The notes under the pieces are model-generated. The model worked only from the letters and a program-made list of their open reading frames with translations, was not told the DNA's origin and made no database searches. Shown in pieces: positions 9,011 through 18,064 of a stretch of DNA of 64,000 nucleotides. Position 1 is the stretch's first letter; each line of letters opens with the position of its first letter. The stretch covers positions 1 through 64,000 of the forward strand of contig NZ_LMRR01000008.1 of the NCBI RefSeq assembly GCF_001426085.1, read 5' to 3'. The DNA comes from Rhodococcus sp. Leaf278. Lineage in GTDB: Bacteria; Actinomycetota; Actinomycetes; Mycobacteriales; Mycobacteriaceae. Both the position numbers and the translations under genes were made by a program.

Positions 9011-9877
9011 TCAGGCCACCTTCCGTGCGGCTGTGAGGTCTCGCCATGCCCAACCCAGCGTGCGCCGGGCCATCACGGAGAGGGCGTGCTTGCGGTAATC
9101 GGCAGTGCCTCGTACGTCGTCGATGGGACTTGCTGCCGCACTGACCAATCGCCCGAATTCCTCGGAGACGCGCGGATCGAGGGCGCCGTCCCAGTCGAGT
9201 TCGGCCGCGAGGTAGTTCTCGGCATCGTAAGCCCGCCGGGGCGTCGGCGCAGCGGAGCCGAGTCCGGTGCCGACGCGGCCTTCCTGCGGAAACAGTGCGA
9301 TCGAGAACGAGCACACGGCAATGACCATCGCGTTGCGAGTGCCGATCTTGGAGAAGTACTGAGGTCCCGCAGCCGGCATGACGTGGAACGCTCGGATCAG
9401 CTCGTCGGGCTCGCAGCAGTTGCGCTTGACACCGAGGTAGAACTCGGTCGCGGGGATCATCCGCACGCCGCGTGCGGCCGACTCGACTTCCACGGTGGCG
9501 CCTGCAGCAAGCAACGGCGCGTGCAGATCACCGGCGGGGGATGCGCCGCCGAGATTGCCGCCGACGGTGCCGCGATTACGGATCTGCGGGGAACCGACGG
9601 TGCGGGACGCTTGTGAGATGCCCGGAAGCCTGGCTCCTAGCTCGGCGATGATGCGCACGTACGGCACGCCTGCTCCGACCCGGAGCGTTCCGTCGGCCAG
9701 CTCCTCCCACTCGGTGAGTTCGGTGATCGGGTTCAGGTCGAGCAATCCGCCCGGCCGATGCAGGTCGAAGTTCATCTCGACCATGACGTCGGTGCCGCCC
9801 TGGATGGGCACCACGTCGACGTCGTCGGCCTTGGCGGCCAACGCATCGACCCAGGTCTGTGGTCGCAGGAAATCCAT
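9011..9877 (-). CDS. Xanthine dehydrogenase family, FAD-binding subunit
   Basis: 288 residues from ATG 9877, preceded by GGAG about 8 bases upstream. FAD-binding motifs of the CO dehydrogenase/XDH medium subunit are seen: PIQGGTDVMVEM near the N-terminus and RNRGTVGGNLGGASPAGD around residue 100, with a C-terminal CODH flavoprotein domain. First gene of the minus-strand purine operon. Its promoter must lie in the 147-base gap shared with pucR. The frame is open upstream beyond 9877 only because the pucR strand is Arg-rich antisense. Confidence 0.93.
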   Translation of the reverse strand: MDFLRPQTWVDALAAKADDVDVVPIQGGTDVMVEMNFDLHRPGGLLDLNPITELTEWEELADGTLRVGAGVPYVRIIAELGARLPGISQASRTVGSPQIRNRGTVGGNLGGASPAGDLHAPLLAAGATVEVESAARGVRMIPATEFYLGVKRNCCEPDELIRAFHVMPAAGPQYFSKIGTRNAMVIAVCSFSIALFPQEGRVGTGLGSAAPTPRRAYDAENYLAAELDWDGALDPRVSEEFGRLVSAAASPIDDVRGTADYRKHALSVMARRTLGWAWRDLTAARKVA

Positions 9878-9933
9878 GTTCGGTGCTCCGCTCGCTGTCA
9901 ATATTCTGTGTTCACCCAGTACAGCCGCCGAGC

Positions 9934-9959
9934 GAGACAGGAACGAGAGACAGGAACGA
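9934..9959. promoter_or_regulatory. Tandem 13-base direct repeat in the xdh/pucR divergent promoter
   Basis: GAGACAGGAACGA occurs twice head to tail at 9934-9946 and 9947-9959, in the only gap between the xdh operon start (9877) and pucR (10025). It is a plausible PucR binding site; this is inferred from position and repetition only. Confidence 0.4.
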
Positions 9960-10024
9960 CGAAGTATGACGCCGATCACAGTGTAGGTTTTGGAGGATCC
10001 TACGAAGAGGAGGTCGATGACACC

Positions 10025-11530
10025 GTGAGACTGCGTGATCTGGCCGATCTCCCCGATCTGAAGCTGCAGCCGGTCGTGACTCCCGAGCATTTCGACCCGA
10101 CGATCAGGTGGGTCGTCACCACCGACATGCTCGATCCGAGCCGTTATCTCAGTGGCGGCGAACTGGTGTTGACCGGCTTGATGTGGCGGGCGGGCCCGGA
10201 GGATTCGAGAACCTTCGTGCGGGCGGTGTCCAAGGCCGGAATCGCGGCGCTGGCGGCCTCCGATGGCGGTGTCGTGCCGGACGACCTGGTCGATGCCTGC
10301 CGCGAACACGGTCTGCCTCTGTTTCGGGTGCCGGCCGACATCGCGTTCGCCACGGTCACCGAAAGTGTCGTGCGTCAGCTCTCGACGGCGCGAGCATCGG
10401 ATCTGAGCCTCGTGCTGGATCGCCATCGACGCCTGGTGGCGAGCGCCGGACCCGGCGGCGGCCTGGGGCCGCTGTTGGAGATGGTGAGTTCCGATCTGGG
10501 TATGAGGTGCTGGGTCGTCACGTCGTCGGGACGCGTTCTCGCCGGATCCGAGAACCCGCCCGACACTGCGGCCGTGGCGCAAGAGTTCATTACGTCGGTA
10601 CGTCTGCCGCGGTATTGCCCAACGCAGCGGGTGTCGATCTTTCCGGTCGACGGGGAGGCCACTCCTCGCGTCGTGGACTGGTTCGTTGCTTTCGAAAGCG
10701 ATTGGCAGACATGGGATGTTCCGAGAACATCGCTGGCCGGCCAGTTGGCGTCGATCGTCGCCGTCGAACGCGGTCGCGCCGACGAACGAGTGTCGGGATC
10801 GGGCATCCTGGCCCAGGAATTCGTCCGCTCCATCGTGGGTGGCGCGTCAGCGGCCGACATCCTGGCGCAGATGCACGTCATCGGACTCGACACCGAAACA
10901 CGCTATGCGGCAATCGTTGCCGCGACCTCCGGAGAGGCGTTACGGCTCGGTGAGTTGCGGCCATTGCTGCGAGAATTGCTGGCGCCGCTCGACATCACGT
11001 TGGGAGTGGTCGAGAACGAGGCCATCGCTCTGGTGGAGGCCCGCACCGACAAGACCGACTCCATTCGGCGTGCCGTCCTGTCCGTGGCCCCGGGATTGAT
11101 CGGTAGCGGCACCACCATCGGGGTCAGTGCCCCCACCGCGGCCGCCGACATCAGAAGTGCAATCGAGGAAGCGCGCTACGCTCGCCGGCTCGCCGAGGGG
11201 CGGGGTGCGGATTGCAGCGTCGTCGGGCATGACGAATTGGCCACGCTGGCAATACTTCTGGCAAATGTTCCTGACGACGTCCGGCGGATGTTCACCTCGA
11301 GGCTGCTGGATCCTCTGACGGAGTACGACGATCAGCACAACAGCGATCTCATCGCCACGCTGTCGGTCTACCTCGACACCAACGGTGCCTGGACCCGATG
11401 CGCCGAGCAACTACACATGCACGTCAATTCGGTTCGGTACCGAATGCAGCGCATCGAGGAACTCACCGGTCGTGACCTGTCGCGACTGGAGGACAGAATC
11501 GAGTTCTACTTGGCTCTTCGGCTGAGATGA
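10025..11530 (+). CDS. PucR family transcriptional regulator (purine catabolism)
   Basis: 501 residues from a GTG at 10025; AGGAGG lies about 11 bases upstream, a slightly long spacing, and no other in-frame start is near. Order: N-terminal PucR domain (VRLRDLADLPDLKLQPV to about residue 120), a GGDEF-related CdaR middle region, and the C-terminal PucR helix-turn-helix (TLSVYLDTNGAWTRCAEQLHMHVNSVRYRMQRIEE). The family activates purine degradation operons. It is divergent from the xdh/deaminase/permease operon, which is therefore the obvious target. Confidence 0.9.
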   Translation: MRLRDLADLPDLKLQPVVTPEHFDPTIRWVVTTDMLDPSRYLSGGELVLTGLMWRAGPEDSRTFVRAVSKAGIAALAASDGGVVPDDLVDACREHGLPLFRVPADIAFATVTESVVRQLSTARASDLSLVLDRHRRLVASAGPGGGLGPLLEMVSSDLGMRCWVVTSSGRVLAGSENPPDTAAVAQEFITSVRLPRYCPTQRVSIFPVDGEATPRVVDWFVAFESDWQTWDVPRTSLAGQLASIVAVERGRADERVSGSGILAQEFVRSIVGGASAADILAQMHVIGLDTETRYAAIVAATSGEALRLGELRPLLRELLAPLDITLGVVENEAIALVEARTDKTDSIRRAVLSVAPGLIGSGTTIGVSAPTAAADIRSAIEEARYARRLAEGRGADCSVVGHDELATLAILLANVPDDVRRMFTSRLLDPLTEYDDQHNSDLIATLSVYLDTNGAWTRCAEQLHMHVNSVRYRMQRIEELTGRDLSRLEDRIEFYLALRLR

Positions 11531-11554
11531 TGCGTCCCGGTCTACCCTGGAGGC

Positions 11555-11851
11555 ATGGCTCTCATCGCAACACTGGATCTGACGTTCAAGCCCGAAGCTC
11601 TCGCCGATGCGCGTGCGCTGCTGCGCACGGTGCTTGCCGATACCCGCGCGTTCGAGGGCTGCCTCGGCGTGGAGGTGTGGGTGGACGAGGAGAACGAGGC
11701 GCATGTCGTCGCCTACGAGACGTGGGAGTCGGCCGAGGCCGACGCGAAGTACCGCGAGTTTCGCGCCGGGCCGGGCAAGATCACCGAGATGCCGCCGCTG
11801 TTGGCCGCCGCGCCTGTGCTGACGAAATTCACCGTCGATTCGTCGATCTAG
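11555..11851 (+). CDS. Putative quinol monooxygenase (ABM domain)
   Basis: 98 residues covering one antibiotic-biosynthesis-monooxygenase ferredoxin-like fold (YgiN type): an N-terminal beta strand MALIATLDLTFKP, a helix, the CLGVEVWVDEEN strand pair and the HVVAYETWESAEA segment. These dimeric cytosolic proteins oxidise quinols or other small phenolics without cofactor, or act as heme-binding proteins. It follows pucR by 24 bases but its link to purine use is unclear. ATG at 11555. Confidence 0.72.
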   Translation: MALIATLDLTFKPEALADARALLRTVLADTRAFEGCLGVEVWVDEENEAHVVAYETWESAEADAKYREFRAGPGKITEMPPLLAAAPVLTKFTVDSSI

Positions 11852-11919
11852 CCTCGGTACCGAGGTCACGTGGAGTGCACGTCGGCGCCGAATCTGCGCG
11901 CCTCACCGACGGCACGCCG

Positions 11920-12312
11920 TCAGCCGCGGGGCGCCGCGTCATATTCCGTACGGGCCTTTTCGATCAGGTCCATGTGCTCGTAGGACCAACTGCGAATCAC
12001 GGCAACCGCCTCGGCAAGATCCGTGCCGAGCGGAGTCAGTTCGTATTCGACTCTTGCCGGGACACTTGCATACACAGTGCGTTTCACCAGCCCGTCGCGT
12101 TCGAGAATGCGAAGTGTTTGCGTCAGCATCTTCTGGCTGATCCCGTCGACAGTGCGTCGTAATTCTTGAAATCGCAGCGTGCCGCGTTCGAGTGCGTACA
12201 GGACCAGCAAGCTCCAGCGGTCACCTATCCGATTCACGACTTGCCGTGTCGGACAGCCGGCGGCGAGTACGTCGAAGCGTCCGTCCGGAGATGTGGTCGG
12301 GGACGTGGACAT
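11920..12312 (-). CDS. HxlR family transcriptional regulator
   Basis: 130 residues with the HxlR winged helix: Cys at residue 20 followed by GDRWSLLVLYAL, FQELRRTVDGISQKMLTQTLRILERDGLV and a wing ending YELTPLG. The N-terminal Cys is the redox/electrophile-sensing position in YodB/HypR-type members. It is divergent from the zinc-free oxidoreductase at 12441, with a palindrome at 12363-12378 between them, so it likely controls that gene in response to quinones or aldehydes. Confidence 0.88.
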   Translation of the reverse strand: MSTSPTTSPDGRFDVLAAGCPTRQVVNRIGDRWSLLVLYALERGTLRFQELRRTVDGISQKMLTQTLRILERDGLVKRTVYASVPARVEYELTPLGTDLAEAVAVIRSWSYEHMDLIEKARTEYDAAPRG

Positions 12313-12362
12313 TGCGCTGACCTCCTTGGTTACCGCGGGGTGCCTGCAGCACTTGATACTGC

Positions 12363-12378
12363 CTACTTACGAAAGTAG
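12363..12378. promoter_or_regulatory. Candidate HxlR operator
   Basis: CTACTT (12363-12368) and AAGTAG (12373-12378) form a perfect inverted repeat with a 4-base spacer, in the 128-base gap between the HxlR gene and the oxidoreductase. The sequence resembles the A/T-rich TACTTnnnnAAGTA sites described for HxlR-family proteins. Confidence 0.5.
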
Positions 12379-12440
12379 CCCACATTCGCAAAGCTGGTCT
12401 CCAGAAGATCCCGATCCTCCGGCATCCGAGGGAGCCAGAC

Positions 12441-13355
12441 ATGAAAGCAATGATTCCAACAGCGCCTCAGCAGGTTACGTTCGGCGATGTGGCCGAGCCG
12501 GTGCCCGCCGACCACGAGGCGGTGGTCGAAGTAGCTGCGTACTCGGTCAACCGTGGTGAAACGTTCCTGCTGGATTCACCCTCCGCCGGGTGGCGGCCGG
12601 GGAAGGATCTCGCGGGCACTGTAGTCGTGGCGGCAGCCAACGGCACTGGACCCACGCTCGGTACACGGGTAGTGGGGCACGCACCGCACTCTGCGTGGGC
12701 AGAGCGTGTGGCGGTGAGCGCAGCGTCGTTGGCGGAGGTTCCCAGTACGGTCGAATTGACGACGGCCGCGGCTCTTCCACTTGCGGGGCTGACGGCGCTC
12801 AGGTTGATTCGCCGTGCCGGATCACTGATCGGTCGCCGCGTGCTGATAACCGGAGCGAGCGGAGGGGTCGGCCACTATGTGGTGGAACTCGCGACCGGTG
12901 CCGGTGCGGTTGTCACTGCGGTGTCGGCCACTGCCGAACGCGGCGCGAGACTCCGTGAGTTCGGTGCTGCCACCGTGACCCATGTGGGCGACGCCGAGGG
13001 CTGGTTCGACGTGACGATGGACTCCGTCGGTGGTGGTTCTTTCGCCGAGGCGCGTCGGCGAACCAACCCCGCCGGAACGGTGATCTGGTTCGGACAGGCA
13101 AGTCTCGAGCCGGTGACGCTGAACTTCTTCGAATGGGTCGACGGAACGGTGGGCGCACGAATCGAGTTGTTCCACTACGAGATCAGCGATCGCACGGACA
13201 GCGAAGACCTTGCCACGTTGCTGCGGCTGGTGACCGAGGGTCGACTGCACCCCGAGATCGGCGCGCTGCTGCCGTGGAAGGACACCGCGCTCGTCATCGA
13301 CGATATCCGCGAGCGCCGGCTTCGCGGAAACGCTGTGCTGCAGGTGACGTCGTGA
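12441..13355 (+). CDS. Quinone oxidoreductase / zinc-independent alcohol dehydrogenase-like (MDR)
   Basis: 304 residues. GroES-like domain first (Y-S-V-N-R-G-E segment near 35, then GKDLAGTVV), then a Rossmann domain with RVLITGASGGVGHYVVELA near residue 135. No Cys zinc ligands, as in QOR-type MDR enzymes that reduce quinones or enones with NAD(P)H. GGGAG precedes the ATG. Its 3' end overlaps the next gene (TGATG), so the two form a pair divergent from HxlR. Confidence 0.85.
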   Translation: MKAMIPTAPQQVTFGDVAEPVPADHEAVVEVAAYSVNRGETFLLDSPSAGWRPGKDLAGTVVVAAANGTGPTLGTRVVGHAPHSAWAERVAVSAASLAEVPSTVELTTAAALPLAGLTALRLIRRAGSLIGRRVLITGASGGVGHYVVELATGAGAVVTAVSATAERGARLREFGAATVTHVGDAEGWFDVTMDSVGGGSFAEARRRTNPAGTVIWFGQASLEPVTLNFFEWVDGTVGARIELFHYEISDRTDSEDLATLLRLVTEGRLHPEIGALLPWKDTALVIDDIRERRLRGNAVLQVTS

Positions 13356-13744
13356 TGCGTACCGCCGATGTGCTCGAATCCTATCTGGCAGCACTCACCA
13401 CCGGTGACCTGGAACTGATCGCGAAATCGTTCGCGTACAACGCAACCTGGACGCTGCACGGCACACTGCCCATCTCGGGCACCAAGGTCGGTCGCGATGC
13501 CATCATGGAATTTCTGGTCGGCGGCGCTGAGCTCGATCGAACGGGCAGTCAGCGACTCATATTCGGCCAGAGAACAATCCAAGGAAACCGTGCGGTTCTC
13601 GAGTGGCAAGTTCGGGGCGTCGCGGAGGCTACCGGACTCGACTATCACAACAACTATTGCGGAGTCTTTGTTGTCGAGGGATCCGAAATAGTCGAGGTGC
13701 GTGAGTATCTCGACACGCAGCATGCCGCCGAAACACTGTTCTAG
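13355..13744 (+). CDS. NTF2-like / SnoaL-like protein
   Basis: 129 residues with the cone-shaped NTF2 pattern: N-terminal helix LESYLAALTTGDLELIAKSF, then YNATWTLHG, a helix with GRDAIMEFL, and C-terminal strands (VLEWQVRGVAEA, YCGVFVVEGSEIVEVREYLD). Similar proteins are ketosteroid isomerase-like enzymes or ligand carriers. Substrate is unknown. Translation is coupled to the upstream oxidoreductase through the TGATG overlap. Its TAG stop overlaps the TAG stop of the convergent GGDEF-EAL gene within one CTAG at 13741-13744. Confidence 0.75.
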   Translation: MRTADVLESYLAALTTGDLELIAKSFAYNATWTLHGTLPISGTKVGRDAIMEFLVGGAELDRTGSQRLIFGQRTIQGNRAVLEWQVRGVAEATGLDYHNNYCGVFVVEGSEIVEVREYLDTQHAAETLF

Positions 13745-15621
13745 GTTGAGACGCCCCGTATCGCATCCGCCGATCGAGGCTTGCCGGTGAGGAAGCCCTG
13801 CACCATGTCGGCTCTGAGTTCGACGGCGACCTGCAGTTCCGCCTCCGTCTCGACCCCTTCCATGATGACGGTGGAGCCGATTTCGTGCGCAAATCCGATC
13901 ACCGATGCAGCAGCGGCCCGTCGGACCGTATCGGTGTCGATTCCGTGCACCAATGCGTAGTCGACCTTGAGAGTATCGGGCCTCAGCTCGACCACTTGGC
14001 GTAGGCCGGCGAAGCCGGCACCGACGTCGTCGACGGAGATCGAAATTCCCTCGACGCGCAGGGATTCGATGGTGCGAGCGACGGCGAGGTAGTCGTCGAC
14101 CCGTTCGTGTTCGGTGATCTCGATGTGAAACGCTCGGTCTTTCTGGAACGGTCGTAGCCTCGCAGCCAGGTCCGTGGAACGAATGGTCTCGGCAGATGCG
14201 TTGAGGGAGATGAAAATTCCGCGAGGCAGAGACTGGGCGGCAACGAGGGCACGGTCGATGGCGGCAACCTCGAGAAGCGGCCCGATTCCGGCGTTGGTGG
14301 CGTCGCGAAACCACATCGTCGGCGAGCCGAACCCGAACGGAAAACGCGACAGCGCCTCGTAGCCGACGACGGTAGTGGTGACGGTGTCGCAGATGGGTTG
14401 GAACACCACGTCCGGCCCACCTCGGGAGATCAGACCTTCGATGCGTGCGCGAATGTCGGCGCGCGTTCCGGTGCTGCTCCCGCGCGCGCTGCCGTCGTCC
14501 TCGGCCAGCCGAGACTTGTTGCGATACATCTCGATATCGGCCAGCGCGATCAGTTTGCGCACCACCGTCGGGGTGACGGGTTCGTGCCCGAGAGATTCCA
14601 CGGCAGATCCGAGGCTGGTGGTGAACGGCGGCCCGGAGAACGTCTCGTCGAGACCGCTCCGGATCTTGTCGACAGTCGATTCGATGTCGCCGGGAGAACC
14701 GACGTGGACCACCACGAACTCGTCTCCACTCAGCCTCGAGACCACCGACGACCGCGGGACCGCAGCGGTGAGTCGCGCTGCGATCTCGATCAACACGGCG
14801 TCGCCGGTCGGGTGACCGAACCGGTCGTTGATTTCCTTGAATCGGTCGATGTCGAGAACGGTGACGCCGATGGTTCGATCGGATGCATCGTCGGCATACG
14901 CGATTCCGACGCCGTCGATTGCTTCGAGCAATCCACGCCGGTTGTACAGTCCCGTCAACGAATCGGTGACTGCACCCGACGCCCGAGAACGCAGATATCG
15001 AATGTAGGCCCGCATCATCAGTGGGGTGAGGTACAGCGTGACGACGGTGACCGCGGTCGCGGCCACCAGCCACAGGTTCGTTCCCTGATTCACCGCGAGG
15101 ACGGACAGAGCGAGCACCGTCGTCAACGAGACGGCGAGGTGAGCCCACATCACTCGAAACGAACTGGCAATGACGGTGAAGACCGCCACGATGGTGAACA
15201 TCATGCACCCGGTCAGCGGAACGAGGTAGTTCGTGCTGCTGAACAGGGTGGCTACGACGCCGATGTCGGCGTAAAGAACAAAGGCGTTGGCCACTCGTGG
15301 TGACGGCCACGGCCGCAGGAACCAGGCGAGCGCCACCGGAATCGTCGTCAACGAGCCGATGAAGATGTAGACGTCGAGGCCCTCGTAGTGGATGCCGGTG
15401 GCAGACATCAGGACGCCGGACACCCCGAACAGGAGCGTCACGACTCCGATGAAATAACGCACCCACCGCTCACGCGCGGTGTTCGCGAAGTAGGTGTAGT
15501 CGTCCTCGACACTGTCGAGAGGGGTGCCGATCCCAGGTCTGTACTGCGTGCGGCCTTCGGCCTCCACCGTAATCCCTGGTCTGGAAATGGGCGTACCTCT
15601 CATGGGCAGATCCCCGGCCAT
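13741..15621 (-). CDS. Membrane-anchored GGDEF-EAL cyclic-di-GMP protein
   Basis: 626 residues from ATG 15621 (ATG 15603 possible). About six membrane helices span residues 55-205, then a GGDEF domain (DSLTGLYNRRG at 220-230; signature SGDEF at 298-302) and an EAL domain (YEALSRF at 421-427, HIEITE, SVDDVGAGF, LKVD, MEGVETEAE, VQGFLTGKP). SGDEF departs from the canonical GGDEF first residue but keeps the catalytic GDEF. The EAL domain retains the main metal-binding residues, though DDVGAGF replaces the common DDFGTGY. It probably makes and/or degrades c-di-GMP at the membrane; which activity dominates cannot be read from sequence. Confidence 0.9.
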   Translation of the reverse strand: MAGDLPMRGTPISRPGITVEAEGRTQYRPGIGTPLDSVEDDYTYFANTARERWVRYFIGVVTLLFGVSGVLMSATGIHYEGLDVYIFIGSLTTIPVALAWFLRPWPSPRVANAFVLYADIGVVATLFSSTNYLVPLTGCMMFTIVAVFTVIASSFRVMWAHLAVSLTTVLALSVLAVNQGTNLWLVAATAVTVVTLYLTPLMMRAYIRYLRSRASGAVTDSLTGLYNRRGLLEAIDGVGIAYADDASDRTIGVTVLDIDRFKEINDRFGHPTGDAVLIEIAARLTAAVPRSSVVSRLSGDEFVVVHVGSPGDIESTVDKIRSGLDETFSGPPFTTSLGSAVESLGHEPVTPTVVRKLIALADIEMYRNKSRLAEDDGSARGSSTGTRADIRARIEGLISRGGPDVVFQPICDTVTTTVVGYEALSRFPFGFGSPTMWFRDATNAGIGPLLEVAAIDRALVAAQSLPRGIFISLNASAETIRSTDLAARLRPFQKDRAFHIEITEHERVDDYLAVARTIESLRVEGISISVDDVGAGFAGLRQVVELRPDTLKVDYALVHGIDTDTVRRAAAASVIGFAHEIGSTVIMEGVETEAELQVAVELRADMVQGFLTGKPRSADAIRGVST

Positions 15622-15685
15622 CACGAACGCTACCAGCGTGACCTCTGGCGAGGCCGAAATCGGGCGTACCCGTCGTCCTACGGGG

Positions 15686-18055
15686 TCAGACCATGTCTTT
15701 CTCGGTCATCCAACGCAGCGTGGGCCACCCGAGGAACACCGGCAACCAGCAGGTCAGCACGCGGTAGAGCAACACCGACGGTACTGCGATCGAGGCAGGT
15801 AGACCGAACGCCGCAAGACCGCCGATCAGGGCGGCCTCCACGGCACCGACGCCGCCGGGTGTCGGGGCAGCGGAGGCCAATGTGCCGCCGATCATCGTCA
15901 CGACGGTCACGGTCACGAAGGTCGTGCCACCGCCGAAGGCTTCGATGCTCGCCCACAATGCCAGCGCTGCACCTAATGTCGTTGCGGCGCAACCAAGAAT
16001 GATGATCGAGAAGCGCTTGGGATCTCGCGCAAGCTCGCCCAGTTCGGTGAGGACTTCGGTGACCTGCGGCCGGACGGCCACTTTGAGCCACAGCCTGAGC
16101 TTGGGTACGAACATGAACGTCCCGACGACGCCGAATGCGGCACCGGCGATCAGATACAGCACGGTGTTGCCGGGCACCATGTTCGACAGTCCCGAGGAGG
16201 TACCGGCGACGACGCTGAAGAAGATCAACAGGCTCACGTGCGTGATCACCTGGACCGATTGTTGCAGTGCCACAGCCGCAGTCGCGCGAACAGCGCCCAG
16301 TCCGCCCTTCTGCAGGAATCGCACACTCAGAGCCAGGCCTCCGACGCCCGCGGGGGTCGTCGTCGCGGCGAAGGTGTTGGCAACCTGCATGACCGTCAGA
16401 TTCCAGAAGCTGACCTTGCCGAACGCGCACGCCCACAACGCAGCTCCGGCACCGACGTACGTCAGAGCCGAGACCGCCAACCCGAGCAGAACCCACCACC
16501 AGTTCACCGAACCCAGTTCGGTGACGAACGCAGGCACCGCACTGATGAACGGGTACGCGACGTAGACCAATCCGATCAACAACACGAGCGAGATGATCTG
16601 GTTTCGGCTGAAGCGAGTGACCTGTTCGGCCTCGATCTTGGCGGCACCGGTCTGCTCGAGCACCTCGAGCCGGACGGCCTTCATCGTCTTGCCTGCGTCG
16701 TGAACCGATTGACGAATCCGAGACGGAATGGCCGACTTGGTGAGCCGGCCCGATGCCGCGATCACGGTATCGAAGCCGAGGACTCCGACGGCGGTCGCAA
16801 CGGCACGGCGAGGGCCGAAAAGGTCTGCGGTGGTGAGGAGTAGCTGCGCCACATCCGATTGCATCTGGGCATCGGACGCACCCAGTTCGGCGTGGCCGTA
16901 ACCGCAGAACAAGGCTCGACCCTCGTCGATTCGGAGTTCGCCTCGATGCAGGTCCCCGTGCGAGATCTGGTTCTCGTGCAGGGTGTTCAGTGCCTTCCAC
17001 AACGCGGTGAGGGTGGCGTCGTCGTGCTCGGCCTCGATCGACTGACCGTGGGGTAGGTCGTGCGCGTACAACGTCCACCCCCGATCGAGCGCCGCTACCG
17101 CCAGCGGATGGCTGCCCGCCGCACCCAGCCTCTCGATGGCCAAACCCATCAGGGCTCGATGCTCGACTGCCCGGCGCATCGATGCATGGAGTGGCGCAGT
17201 CTCACTGCCCCGTCGCGTGATCCAGCGCCAGAACTGTCGGAGGGCGCCGCCGCTGCGCTGATTCTGCCCGTACAACTCGACCACTACGTCGGCGTCGGGC
17301 GTGTGTGCGTTCAACACCAATGGACCCGGTCCGGCGGGACGCACCACGGTGAACTTGTCGATGGTGACGCCGCGATCGCGGAACAGACGAACTGCTGCGT
17401 CGAGCGGAACCTCGAGAGCGGGTGTGCCGACCAACAGGACGATGACGGCTCCGACGAGCCACCCGACGGCGAGGCCGAGCATCGAGCGAGCCGGGACGAC
17501 GGTGGAGACGACCAGATGAATCGGCACGAACGCGAGCAACAGCGTCCACCATGCCCGACGCCACCGCGCGGGTAAGCCGGGGCCGGACACCGTCAGGGCC
17601 GCAGCCAACATGGCGATCCAACGTGAGTCGTCGAGGAACTGCGAGAGGAAGGTATCCAGTCGCTCGGGAACGTCCAGGTCCCAGGTGGGAGTGGAGATTC
17701 CGGTGCCGGTGATCGACAGCGCCAACGCGGCCAGCAGTGCCGCTGCTGCGTAGCCGGCGAGCAGTTTCCATTTACGGCCGGCAATCAGGCCGATCAGCAC
17801 TCCGAACGGAAGCGCGAGAATGGCGACGCCGTAGACGATATAGACGGCATTGGACTGATCGGGGCTGAGTACACCGACGATGTTCGACACCGATTGCTCG
17901 AGCGCATCCCACTGATTTCTGGTGATCAGCGAACCGGCGATGACCACACCGAGCAGCACCACAGCCGACACGACCCGAATGATGTCGCTGGTTCTTCGCA
18001 CCAGCGGTTGAAGCAGGTTCCCCGCTACGGGAATGTCCCGCCCATCCACACGCAT
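15686..18055 (-). CDS. Polytopic membrane protein: kinase-like domain plus LPG-synthase/flippase-like domain
   Basis: 789 residues, ATG 18055. Residues about 25-210 hold six or seven hydrophobic helices, 215-440 a soluble kinase-like domain, and 455-780 about eight helices with the TIGR00374/AglD-type lysylphosphatidylglycerol-synthase membrane domain (AATTTPAGVGGLALSVRFL, ASAAPTPGGVGAVEAAL). The kinase-like part has HGDLHRGEL at 366-374, where the expected Asn is Glu, and GYG where DFG is expected, so it is probably a pseudokinase. The architecture occurs in actinobacteria. Transport or flipping of a lipid or glycolipid is a reasonable guess only. 9 bases downstream of the GNAT gene stop. 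Confidence 0.78.
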   Translation of the reverse strand: MRVDGRDIPVAGNLLQPLVRRTSDIIRVVSAVVLLGVVIAGSLITRNQWDALEQSVSNIVGVLSPDQSNAVYIVYGVAILALPFGVLIGLIAGRKWKLLAGYAAAALLAALALSITGTGISTPTWDLDVPERLDTFLSQFLDDSRWIAMLAAALTVSGPGLPARWRRAWWTLLLAFVPIHLVVSTVVPARSMLGLAVGWLVGAVIVLLVGTPALEVPLDAAVRLFRDRGVTIDKFTVVRPAGPGPLVLNAHTPDADVVVELYGQNQRSGGALRQFWRWITRRGSETAPLHASMRRAVEHRALMGLAIERLGAAGSHPLAVAALDRGWTLYAHDLPHGQSIEAEHDDATLTALWKALNTLHENQISHGDLHRGELRIDEGRALFCGYGHAELGASDAQMQSDVAQLLLTTADLFGPRRAVATAVGVLGFDTVIAASGRLTKSAIPSRIRQSVHDAGKTMKAVRLEVLEQTGAAKIEAEQVTRFSRNQIISLVLLIGLVYVAYPFISAVPAFVTELGSVNWWWVLLGLAVSALTYVGAGAALWACAFGKVSFWNLTVMQVANTFAATTTPAGVGGLALSVRFLQKGGLGAVRATAAVALQQSVQVITHVSLLIFFSVVAGTSSGLSNMVPGNTVLYLIAGAAFGVVGTFMFVPKLRLWLKVAVRPQVTEVLTELGELARDPKRFSIIILGCAATTLGAALALWASIEAFGGGTTFVTVTVVTMIGGTLASAAPTPGGVGAVEAALIGGLAAFGLPASIAVPSVLLYRVLTCWLPVFLGWPTLRWMTEKDMV

Positions 18056-18064
18056 GGGGCCAAC

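Noticed and set aside
13175..15466. 763-codon minus-strand frame over the GGDEF-EAL gene
   Set aside because: Shifted frame of the GGDEF-EAL gene, Arg-rich and without motifs.
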